From contig CAZBCF010000038.1 in the NCBI GenBank assembly GCA_964490435.1, positions 1 through 11,846 of the forward strand: a stretch of 11,846 bases of DNA, in the 5' to 3' direction. This document shows, piece by piece, positions 6,080 to 11,846 of this stretch. Positions within the stretch are counted from its first letter, which is position 1; each line of letters starts with the position of its first letter. The stretch is from IMCC26077 sp964490435 (lineage in GTDB: Bacteria > Actinomycetota > Actinomycetes > Nanopelagicales > Nanopelagicaceae). The position numbers and the translations under genes are program-made. The notes below the pieces were generated by a model, which saw only the letters and a list, made by a program, of their open reading frames with translations, made no database searches and had not been told where the DNA came from.

Positions 6080-6624
6080 TCAATCAGATAATTGGCTTCG
6101 CCTACCTTCTGGGATGGAAGATCGTTCGTATCCTTCCGGAGAGACTGGCTTATGGGATGTTCGCGCGAATAGCCAATCGATCGGTGCGCAAGAAGGGCAA
6201 GGCTTACCAGCGACTTCGACAAAACTTATCGCGAGTACGCCCTGACTTAGCCGGTCCCGAACTAGAACAACTCACCGCAGCGGGTATGCGCAGTTATCTT
6301 CGATATTGGTGTGATGCTTTCAGGTTGCCTTCGTGGAANNNNNNNNNNNNNNNNNNNNNNNNNNNNNNNNNNNNNNNNNNNNNNNNNNNNNNNNNNNNNN
6401 NNNNNNNNNNNNNNNNNNNNNNNNNNNNNNNNNNNNNNGCCCACGTTACCTACACTTCTCGCGGCATCCACATCAAGTTCTCTCATCCTTTGACTTCATC
6501 TGCTGATGATGAACAAGCGAAGATTCGGGATTTAATCCAACAGACCGCTGATTTCTTCGCTGAAGGCATCAGGGCTACGCCAGAGGATTGGCATATGCTC
6601 CAACGGATTTGGATTGAGCGATGA
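6076..6624 (+). CDS. patA: Phosphatidylinositol mannoside acyltransferase, interrupted by an assembly gap
   Basis: A membrane-associated acyltransferase of the LpxL/HtrB family which, as PatA, acylates phosphatidylinositol mannosides on the cytoplasmic face. The 87 residues before the gap include NLSRVRPDL, a run ending AAGMRSYLRYWCDAFRLPSW, and an N-terminal hydrophobic stretch. The 61 residues after the gap end in FAEGIRATPEDWHMLQRIWIER, the characteristic PatA C terminus. About 148 residues are visible against roughly 300 in the family. The missing middle should carry the HxxxxD/E catalytic motif, and the 100 Ns are too short to hold it. Both halves are in one frame with the Ns as written, probably by chance. 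ATG 6076 overlaps the pgsA stop (ATGA); ATG 6064 is an alternative. The last bases overlap the pimA start. Do not read this as a pseudogene. Confidence 0.85.
   Translation: MINQIIGFAYLLGWKIVRILPERLAYGMFARIANRSVRKKGKAYQRLRQNLSRVRPDLAGPELEQLTAAGMRSYLRYWCDAFRLPSWXXXXXXXXXXXXXXXXXXXXXXXXXXXXXXXXXXAHVTYTSRGIHIKFSHPLTSSADDEQAKIRDLIQQTADFFAEGIRATPEDWHMLQRIWIER
6339..6438. other. assembly gap of 100 N
   Basis: Exactly 100 ambiguous bases, a conventional placeholder for a gap of unknown length. They interrupt patA. From the usual length of the family about 450 bp should be present here, so coordinates downstream are probably shifted relative to the real chromosome. Confidence 0.98.
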
Positions 6625-7823
6625 ATGACACGCACGATCGAATGACACGAGCGTTGAAGATCGGCATGGTTTCGCCATACGGTTGGGATTTACCAGGCGG
6701 AGTTCAGGCTCACATACGAGATTTGGCGATGTATTGCATGGCACAAGGCCATGAAGTGGCAGTTCTTGCCCCTGCAGTAGAAGAAGATGCGTTGCCACCA
6801 TGGGTGCAGAGCACGGGTCGTCCGATTTCGATTCCTTATAACGGAGCTGTTGCGCGAGTTGCTTTTGGGCCAGTAGCCAATCGCCGAGTCCGCAAGTGGA
6901 TTCAAGAGGGCAACTTCGACCTGCTGCATCTACACGAACCCGCAATTCCGTCACTCTCGCTGCTAGCCTGTTGGGCGGCCGAGGGACCAACAGTGGGAAC
7001 TTTTCACGTTTCTGCTCCCAAGCAACGGGCAATCTATGCAGTGGGGCCGATTCTTGAACCAGCCATCGAGAAACTTCATGCCCGTATCGCCGTCAGTCAG
7101 ACTGCGCGATCGACGTTGACTGAACATCTTGAGACGGATGCCGTCATCATCCCTAACGGAATCAATCACAGCGCATTCGCAGCAGGGGTTAGAACCGAGG
7201 AGTTTGGTTCACGTGCAATCGGATTTATCGGTCGATTCGACGAACCCCGAAAAGGGCTATCGATTCTCCTTGCGAGCTGTGAATTGTTAATCGCACAGGA
7301 TGTGGATTTTCAATTGGTGATTGCCGGACCAGGGGAGCCAGATGATTTCCTCGCGCAGATGTCGGCAGACCTCCGATCACGAACGCATTTTCTTGGTCGA
7401 GTGAGCGACGAGCGTAAACAGGAAATCTTACGATCAGTTGCTCTATATGTTGCTCCCAATACAGGTGGTGAGAGTTTCGGAATAATCCTTGCCGAGGCGA
7501 TGGCGGCAGGAGCGCCAGTTATCGCAAGTGACCTACCCGCTTTCTATGATGTACTTGATCAAGGCAAGGCTGGTGTGCTTTTCCCCTCCGAGAATGTCAC
7601 CGAACTTGCCAGGGCGATAAATCTGATGCTCAATGAACCAACCAGGCGTCAGCAGTTGCGAGATGTTGGAACACGGCGCGCAAAAGCCTTCGATTGGTCA
7701 GTTGTAGGTTCATCAATTCTTGATATCTATCGATTAGTCACGGCATCCGGCGAGAAGGTTCGACTTGGAACCGAAATGCGTTTTAATCGTCTTCGATCAA
7801 ATTCGGATTCGAGGGATAAATGA
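6621..7823 (+). CDS. pimA: GDP-mannose-dependent phosphatidylinositol alpha-mannosyltransferase PimA
   Basis: A GT4-family, GT-B fold peripheral membrane glycosyltransferase. It adds the first mannose from GDP-mannose to phosphatidylinositol, starting phosphatidylinositol mannoside synthesis. PYGWDLPGGVQAHI (19-32) forms the N-terminal nucleotide/acceptor loop, followed by IPYNGAVAR (71-79), LHLHEP (102-107) and TFHVS (127-131). RFDEPRKG (205-212) opens the sugar-nucleotide domain, and NTGGESFGI (280-288) with EAMAAG (292-297) contacts GDP-mannose. The match to mycobacterial PimA is strong along the length. The N terminus carries about 12 extra residues, and ATG 6642 is an alternative start, but ATG 6621 overlaps the patA stop (ATGA). 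The roughly 30-residue C-terminal tail is polar and probably lineage-specific. Confidence 0.95.
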   Translation: MNDTHDRMTRALKIGMVSPYGWDLPGGVQAHIRDLAMYCMAQGHEVAVLAPAVEEDALPPWVQSTGRPISIPYNGAVARVAFGPVANRRVRKWIQEGNFDLLHLHEPAIPSLSLLACWAAEGPTVGTFHVSAPKQRAIYAVGPILEPAIEKLHARIAVSQTARSTLTEHLETDAVIIPNGINHSAFAAGVRTEEFGSRAIGFIGRFDEPRKGLSILLASCELLIAQDVDFQLVIAGPGEPDDFLAQMSADLRSRTHFLGRVSDERKQEILRSVALYVAPNTGGESFGIILAEAMAAGAPVIASDLPAFYDVLDQGKAGVLFPSENVTELARAINLMLNEPTRRQQLRDVGTRRAKAFDWSVVGSSILDIYRLVTASGEKVRLGTEMRFNRLRSNSDSRDK

Positions 7824-8317
7824 GCCTGCTTCTCTTCGCGATACTCATCGCCATGCTCTTAGCGGTCTGGTACCTCTCCTTCACAGCGACTCGTTTAGAT
7901 CGCCTACATCATCGAGTCGAGACCTCGTGGGCGAATCTCGATGCCGCACTCAAGACTCGCTCGGCGTTAGCGTTGGAGATAGCGCGCTCGAATCTTGTCG
8001 ATCCGGCAACATCCATGTTGCTTTTGGCTGCAGCACACGTGGCAGTCGTTTCAGAGCAAGCCGAAAGGGCGGAGGCTGAGGAAGAACTCTCTCGTTTATT
8101 ACTCTCGCTGCTGGAGCAAGAGGTTCTCGACGCCGAGGCGGAGATATTTCATGAACTTTCCACGGCTCGGGAGCGACTTCGCATTGCAATCGCACTTCAT
8201 CTTGAGGCAGTCACCCGCACTTTGGCGCAACGACAACGGCCACTAGTGCGAGTATTTCGCTTAGCCGGCCGCGCGCCATTGCCGGTGCGCTATCCCTTTG
8301 AAGATATCCAGGTATGA
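7820..8317 (+). CDS. LemA-like single-pass membrane protein, hypothetical
   Basis: A 165-residue protein with one N-terminal transmembrane helix (about 3-20) followed by a helical, coiled-coil-prone cytoplasmic or extracytoplasmic region. The stretch TATRLDRLHHRVETSWANLDAALKTRSALA (in the 23-52 region) resembles the LemA-like start of actinobacterial proteins encoded right after pimA. LVDPATSMLLLAAAH and the ending RLAGRAPLPVRYPFED also look conserved. In some relatives at this locus the membrane segment is, as I recall, fused to a Nudix domain; no Nudix box (GX5EX7REUXEEXGU) exists here, so this is the membrane/LemA-like part alone. ATG 7820 overlaps the pimA stop (ATGA) with GAGGG 4 nt upstream. 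The overlap suggests a job linked to the phosphatidylinositol mannoside operon; biochemical function is unknown. Confidence 0.65.
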   Translation: MSLLLFAILIAMLLAVWYLSFTATRLDRLHHRVETSWANLDAALKTRSALALEIARSNLVDPATSMLLLAAAHVAVVSEQAERAEAEEELSRLLLSLLEQEVLDAEAEIFHELSTARERLRIAIALHLEAVTRTLAQRQRPLVRVFRLAGRAPLPVRYPFEDIQV

Positions 8318-8350
8318 GACTGTGCATCGACATGCGCGGTACTGATGGAA

Positions 8351-8357
8351 AGAGGGG
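8351..8357 (+). promoter_or_regulatory. ribosome binding site deciding the GTG start of the DUF3048 gene
   Basis: AGAGGGG lies 3 nt before GTG 8361. An in-frame TGA at 8343 leaves no earlier usable start, and the ATG at 8359 is out of frame and stops at once, so the GTG is fixed by this site. Confidence 0.6.
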
Positions 8358-8360
8358 CAT

Positions 8361-9422
8361 GTGAGAGATAGAAATCTCATTCATCGGGTTGGTTATCTAG
8401 TGGCTGCAGCGCTCTTTCTCACGGCGTGCGGTAGTTCGAGTTTGAGTGAAAGCAAAAGGGAGAATTGGATTCCTCCAGCGCCCACACCTACATTCACCTT
8501 CAATTCTTTGAGCGGTCGCATTGGTAGCGATGGGAAAATACTCGCGGTAAAAATCGACGACACTAAACAAGCGCGACCTCAGATAGGACTCACCGAGGCA
8601 GACGTGGTCTATGTCGAACAGGTTGAAGGAGGGGTCACTCGTCTTGCCGCAATCTACAGTTCGCGTTATCCAGGAAATATCGGACCCATTCGAAGTGCGC
8701 GAATCAGTGACATGGAACTACTCGCACAATACGGAAAAGTTGCTTTTGCATTTTCTGGAGCGCAACGAAGACTTCGACCGGTAATCGACAGCGCCAACCT
8801 CTTCAATCTCGGCGCTGAACGGGAGGGCATTGCGGTGTATTCTCGAGACAAGACTCGTCGAGCACCATGGAACATGATCTTGCATCCGGATCAACTTTTT
8901 GCCCGTGTTGCTAAGCGTGAATTAGAGGTCGCAACTGCTCGACCGATGGGCTGGACATTCAGTAAAGAGAGTGAGTTGGGTACTGACGTCGTGAGCGCAA
9001 AGATGCGCTGGCCGGCCACTCGCTATCTAATTACCTGGTCACATCCGTACTCGGGCTGGGTCATCGAACACGATGGCACGAGTAAAGAGGATGCACGTGG
9101 AGTTCCGGTTGTTGCAAGTACTTTCGTTGCACAGGTGGTGAGCATCACTGACTCGGGTTATGGCGACAAGTTCGGTGGTAAGACACCTTTGGTGACAACT
9201 GTCGGCAGTGGCGAAGCTTTCATTTTCAGGGATGGCCGCGTCATCGTCGGTACCTGGAATCGCCCCACTGCCACGTCGGAGACGACATTCACGACGCCAG
9301 AGGGTGAGCCCATCCCGTTCAAACCTGGCCAGATCTGGATAGCTTTGGTTGAAAAAGCGCCTGAAATCACCTATCCGGAGCCCGCTCCTAGCGAGAGCGC
9401 AACGCCAACGCCTTCGAAGTAG
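8361..9422 (+). CDS. DUF3048 (YerB-like) lipoprotein
   Basis: A 353-residue exported lipoprotein of unknown function. The signal peptide runs from basic MRDRNLIHR through a hydrophobic core to lipobox LTAC, with C23 as the predicted lipid-modified residue. A short Ser/Pro/Thr-rich linker follows. The conserved DUF3048 N-terminal domain begins at about 58: LAVKIDDT, ARPQIGLTEADVVYVEQVEGGVTR and GPIRSARISDMEL. The C-terminal half (about 225-335) fits the companion DUF3048 C-terminal domain, and the protein ends in a proline/serine/threonine tail. B. subtilis YerB is the best-known relative; its role is unclear. The gene is 43 bp after the LemA-like gene with its own ribosome binding site and may be expressed with the pgsA operon. 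It sits on the outer face of the cell membrane. Confidence 0.88.
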   Translation: MRDRNLIHRVGYLVAAALFLTACGSSSLSESKRENWIPPAPTPTFTFNSLSGRIGSDGKILAVKIDDTKQARPQIGLTEADVVYVEQVEGGVTRLAAIYSSRYPGNIGPIRSARISDMELLAQYGKVAFAFSGAQRRLRPVIDSANLFNLGAEREGIAVYSRDKTRRAPWNMILHPDQLFARVAKRELEVATARPMGWTFSKESELGTDVVSAKMRWPATRYLITWSHPYSGWVIEHDGTSKEDARGVPVVASTFVAQVVSITDSGYGDKFGGKTPLVTTVGSGEAFIFRDGRVIVGTWNRPTATSETTFTTPEGEPIPFKPGQIWIALVEKAPEITYPEPAPSESATPTPSK

Positions 9423-9481
9423 ACTGGGCAGGCTGGTTACACGAGCTGGCCGAATAGTGAAGAACAGTGTCGAAAGATGTT

Positions 9482-9487
9482 GGGGAG
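9482..9487 (+). promoter_or_regulatory. ribosome binding site supporting pdxS start at 9491
   Basis: GGGGAG lies 3 nt before ATG 9491, while the upstream in-frame GTG at 9467 has only weak purine-rich sequence before it. Homologues have variable N termini ahead of the conserved TGTSRVKRGMAE block, so similarity alone does not decide. In the 68-bp gap 9423-9490 no clear -10/-35 pair is seen. Confidence 0.55.
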
Positions 9488-9490
9488 ACG

Positions 9491-10378
9491 ATGAGCGAAG
9501 CAACAGGCACCTCACGGGTCAAACGCGGCATGGCTGAGATGCTCAAGGGTGGCGTCATTATGGATGTCGTTAATGCTGAGCAAGCGCGAATCGCCGAAGA
9601 TGCGGGCGCCGTTGCGGTGATGGCTCTCGAGCGCGTTCCGGCCGATATTCGTGCACAAGGTGGCGTTGCTCGCATGTCAGATCCTTCGATGATTCAAGAG
9701 ATCCAAAAGGCGGTCTCGATACCTGTGATGGCAAAAGCGCGCATCGGACATTTTGCCGAAGCGCAAGTTCTCCAAGAATTAGGCGTTGACTACATCGACG
9801 AATCCGAAGTGCTTACCCCCGCTGACTACGAAAATCACATCGACAAGTGGAATTTCACAGTGCCATTCGTTTGTGGTGCCACCAATCTTGGAGAGGCTCT
9901 CCGCCGTATCAATGAAGGTGCCGCGATGATCCGCTCTAAAGGGGAGGCAGGAACTGGCGATGTCTCCAACGCGACAACGCATATCCGAAAAATAACGGGG
10001 GAGATTCGACGGTTGACGTCGATGCGCGAGGACGAGTTGTACGTCGCAGCGAAAGAATTGCAAGCACCATTTGCCTTGGTGAAAGAAGTTGCCGAGACTG
10101 GGAAGTTGCCAGTCGTGCTCTTCACCGCCGGTGGTATTGCTACGCCAGCAGATGCATCCATGATGATGCAATTGGGCGCCGACGGTGTATTTATTGGCTC
10201 TGGAATCTTTAAGTCAGGCAATCCTGCGCAGCGTGCAGCGGCGTGCGTCAAAGCCACGACTTTCTTTGATGATCCGAAAGTGGTCGCTGAAGTATCACGT
10301 GGACTTGGCGATGCCATGGTCGGCATTAATGTCTCAGATATTCCGGTACCCCATCGATTAGCAGAGCGCGGTTGGTGA
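9491..10378 (+). CDS. pdxS: Pyridoxal 5'-phosphate synthase, synthase subunit
   Basis: A TIM-barrel enzyme that makes PLP from ribose 5-phosphate, glyceraldehyde 3-phosphate and ammonia delivered by PdxT. It normally forms a dodecamer carrying twelve PdxT subunits. Counted from ATG 9491 (295 aa), the catalytic aspartate is D25 (GGVIMDV). The two substrate-carrying lysines are K82 (PVMAKARIGH) and K150 (SKGEAGTGD), each one residue off the B. subtilis numbering. The phosphate-binding FTAGGIATPADA and GADGVFIGSGIF motifs are intact. It is a normal, highly conserved housekeeping gene. GTG 9467 would add 8 residues but has a weaker ribosome binding site. Its stop overlaps the pdxT start. Confidence 0.97.
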   Translation: MSEATGTSRVKRGMAEMLKGGVIMDVVNAEQARIAEDAGAVAVMALERVPADIRAQGGVARMSDPSMIQEIQKAVSIPVMAKARIGHFAEAQVLQELGVDYIDESEVLTPADYENHIDKWNFTVPFVCGATNLGEALRRINEGAAMIRSKGEAGTGDVSNATTHIRKITGEIRRLTSMREDELYVAAKELQAPFALVKEVAETGKLPVVLFTAGGIATPADASMMMQLGADGVFIGSGIFKSGNPAQRAAACVKATTFFDDPKVVAEVSRGLGDAMVGINVSDIPVPHRLAERGW

Positions 10379-10974
10379 AAAAACGTATTGGCGTTCTCGC
10401 CCTGCAAGGGGATGTACGCGAGCATTGTCATGCAATCCAACAATCCGGAGCGGTGGATTCATTGGTGCGGCGCACCGAAGATCTGCAAAGCGTAGACGCC
10501 CTAATTATTCCCGGTGGCGAATCGACCACCATTGGCAAACTCCTCAGAATTTTTTCGCTCTTTGACCCACTTCGCTCTGCCATTATCGCAGGTTTACCCG
10601 TTTTTGGAACGTGTGCCGGGATGATTCTTCTAGCACGCGAAGTTCTCGACGGCAGCCACGATCAAGAAACATTGGCGACGATGGATATGACAGTTCGACG
10701 TAACGCTTTCGGCCGCCAGGTTGATTCTTTTGAGACACAACTTGATCTCGCTGCGATCAACGGAGGGAACACGACTGCGGTTTTCATACGAGCCCCATGG
10801 ATCGAAGGTGCCAGCGCTGATGTGGAGATACTCGCAACAGTGGAAGTGGACAGCCTCGCGCACCCAGTTCTAGCCCGTCAGGGTCGTCAATTGGTGGCAG
10901 CATTTCACCCTGAAATCGTCGAAAGCCAGCGCTATGCCGTTCACGAATATTTCATACGAGAAGTCGCAAGCTAG
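10375..10974 (+). CDS. pdxT: Pyridoxal 5'-phosphate synthase, glutaminase subunit
   Basis: A class I glutamine amidotransferase that hydrolyses glutamine and channels ammonia to PdxS. Counted from GTG 10375 (199 aa), LALQGDVREH lies at the N terminus and IPGGESTTIGKL (45-56) carries the oxyanion/glycine-rich motif. FGTCAGM supplies nucleophile C80, and AFHPEI carries H178 and E180 to complete the triad. VRRNAFGRQVDSFE and FIRAPWI are also family blocks. GTG 10375 overlaps the pdxS stop (GTGA); a TTG one codon earlier is less likely. The overlap implies coupled translation and balanced subunit amounts. Confidence 0.95.
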   Translation: MKKRIGVLALQGDVREHCHAIQQSGAVDSLVRRTEDLQSVDALIIPGGESTTIGKLLRIFSLFDPLRSAIIAGLPVFGTCAGMILLAREVLDGSHDQETLATMDMTVRRNAFGRQVDSFETQLDLAAINGGNTTAVFIRAPWIEGASADVEILATVEVDSLAHPVLARQGRQLVAAFHPEIVESQRYAVHEYFIREVAS

Positions 10975-10981
10975 GGCGAGA

Positions 10982-10993
10982 TAAACTTACGGT
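10982..10993 (+). promoter_or_regulatory. candidate -10 region for yebC
   Basis: Two overlapping-scale TANNNT matches, TAAACT (10982-10987) and TACGGT (10988-10993), follow the pdxT stop. Use of either would give a 5' leader of about 80-90 nt that contains all the 10-bp repeats. No -35 match is recognisable, so this is a weak call. Confidence 0.25.
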
Positions 10994-11010
10994 CATTGCG
11001 CTTGGGCGAG

Positions 11011-11060
11011 AGCAGTAGAAATCAGTAGAGAGCAGTAGAGAGCAGTAGAGAGCAGTACAG
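11011..11060 (+). repeat. five tandem copies of a 10-bp unit, AGCAGTAGAG
   Basis: Units at 11011, 11021, 11031, 11041 and 11051. The third and fourth are exact; the first, second and fifth each differ at one position (AGCAGTAGAA, ATCAGTAGAG, AGCAGTACAG). The repeat is purine-rich on the plus strand and ends 20 bp before the yebC start. Because the period is not a multiple of three, the TAG in units 1-4 falls in all three reading frames. The array is too short and has no spacers, so it is not CRISPR. Confidence 0.9.
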
Positions 11061-11080
11061 AATAGAAAGAGCGGAGAGAG

Positions 11081-11830
11081 ATGTCAGGCCACTCCAAATG
11101 GGCTACCACCAAACACAAGAAAGCCATTCTTGATTCACGGCGGGCGAAGACTTTCGCCAAACTCATCAAGGCAATTGAAGTTGCCGCGCGAACTGGCGGA
11201 CCCGACCCTGCTGGAAATCCAACGCTCTTCGATGCTTTAGCCAAAGCACGTAAGAACTCAGTGCCATCAGACAACATAGATCGTGCGGTCAAACGGGGCG
11301 CTGGATTGGAGTCGGGCGGCGCAAACTGGGAGACGATCATGTATGAGGGATATGGACCAAACGGCGTAGCGCTACTCATCGAATGTCTTTCAGATAACCG
11401 CAATCGGGCTGCAAGTGAAGTACGTCTAGCAGTGACGCGAAATGGCGGGACGATGGCAGATCCCGGGTCTGTCTCTTATCTTTTTGGCCGCCGTGGCGTT
11501 GTGATCGTAAAAAAGAGTTCGCAGGCCAACGAAGATTCATTGATGAATATCGTGATCGATGCTGGTGCAGAAGAGATTAACGACCTAGGCGAGAACTTTG
11601 AGATTGTCTCCGACCCGTCAGAGATGGGTTCGGTGCGCAAGGCTTTGGAGGGAGCTGGAATCGATTATGAATCAGCCGACACCCCATTCTTGCCAACCGT
11701 CTCCGTTCCGCTCGATAAAGATGGCGCCACGAAAGTTTTCTCTTTGATTGAGGCGATTGAGGATTGCGATGACGTACAGAATGTCTACGCCAACTTCGAC
11801 ATTTCAGACGAAGTGATGGCTACTCTGTAG
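11081..11830 (+). CDS. yebC: YebC/PmpR (TACO1) family protein
   Basis: A 249-residue cytoplasmic protein of the universally conserved YebC family. The start MSGHSKWATTKHKKAILDSRR is the family signature. Further conserved blocks are FAKLIKAIEVAAR (25-37), ARKNSVPSDNIDRAVKRG (56-73), YEGYGPNGVALLIECLSDNRNRAASEVR (88-115) and NGGTMADPGSVSYLF (120-134). Family members have been described both as DNA-binding regulators and as translation factors that relieve ribosome pausing, like mitochondrial TACO1. The sequence does not choose between these. The ATG follows GGAGAGAG within the preceding 8 nt, a good ribosome binding site. The gene is preceded by 106 bp of non-coding sequence with tandem repeats and is followed after 2 bp by the probable ruvC start. 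Confidence 0.95.
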   Translation: MSGHSKWATTKHKKAILDSRRAKTFAKLIKAIEVAARTGGPDPAGNPTLFDALAKARKNSVPSDNIDRAVKRGAGLESGGANWETIMYEGYGPNGVALLIECLSDNRNRAASEVRLAVTRNGGTMADPGSVSYLFGRRGVVIVKKSSQANEDSLMNIVIDAGAEEINDLGENFEIVSDPSEMGSVRKALEGAGIDYESADTPFLPTVSVPLDKDGATKVFSLIEAIEDCDDVQNVYANFDISDEVMATL

Positions 11831-11832
11831 CA

Positions 11833-11846
11833 ATGAAGGTGTTGGG
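11833..11846 (+). CDS. ruvC: probable start of ruvC (Holliday junction endonuclease), truncated by window end
   Basis: ATG AAG GTG TTG GG reads MKVLG, which fits the start of RuvC (M-x-V-L-G-V-D-P-G). It sits 2 bp after yebC, where ruvC lies in most actinobacteria. Only four full codons are visible, so the call depends mainly on gene order. Confidence 0.5.

Noticed and set aside
9835..10443. Open 202-codon frame on the minus strand across pdxS and pdxT.
   Set aside because: It is antisense to two intact, highly conserved genes, has no recognisable domain, and its start and end match no expected gene boundary.
11011..11060. CRISPR array or transposon end as an explanation of the repeats before yebC.
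   Set aside because: The unit is 10 bp with no spacers, no cas genes, no inverted repeats and no transposase nearby.

Overview
This is chromosomal core-genome DNA of an actinobacterium (Actinomycetota). The order thrS - HIT hydrolase - pgsA - patA - pimA - membrane protein - pdxS - pdxT - yebC - (ruvC) is the conserved actinobacterial arrangement, and pgsA/patA/pimA (phosphatidylinositol mannoside synthesis) is itself an actinobacterial signature. Base composition is only moderately GC-rich, and the genes are packed with 4-bp stop/start overlaps. Both fit a streamlined, free-living lineage such as the freshwater Nanopelagicales (acI) group, but that placement is inference.

Layout. 1-51: the first 51 nt of a tRNA-Gly(GCC) on the minus strand, cut by the window edge. 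150-2302: pabB-like ADC synthase, pabC-like ADC lyase (p-aminobenzoate for folate) and a small PGPGW membrane protein, probably one operon. 2335-4323: thrS. 4334-4843: HIT-family hydrolase/Ap4A phosphorylase-like gene. 4834-5463 (minus): a 209-residue protein that looks like a free-standing, degenerate G domain of an EF-G2-like translational GTPase. It overlaps the HIT gene tail-to-tail and shares a 25-bp divergent intergenic region with pgsA. 5489-8317: pgsA, patA, pimA and a LemA-like membrane protein, each starting inside the stop codon of the gene before. 8361-9422: DUF3048 lipoprotein. 9491-10974: pdxS and pdxT (pyridoxal phosphate synthase), translationally coupled. 10975-11080: intergenic region with five 10-bp tandem repeats. 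11081-11830: yebC. 11833 to the end: probably the first codons of ruvC.

The biochemistry falls into three pathways. PabB and PabC convert chorismate to 4-aminobenzoate. PgsA, PatA and PimA make, acylate and mannosylate phosphatidylinositol. PdxS and PdxT make PLP, which PabC-type enzymes use. patA contains a 100-N assembly gap that removes its catalytic core. Several genes at the head of transcription units lack a Shine-Dalgarno sequence and instead have a TANNNT hexamer 6-9 nt before the start codon, as in leaderless actinobacterial transcripts. No mobile element, CRISPR array or prophage is visible. The least ordinary item is the degenerate EF-G2-like gene with its compact divergent and convergent boundaries.
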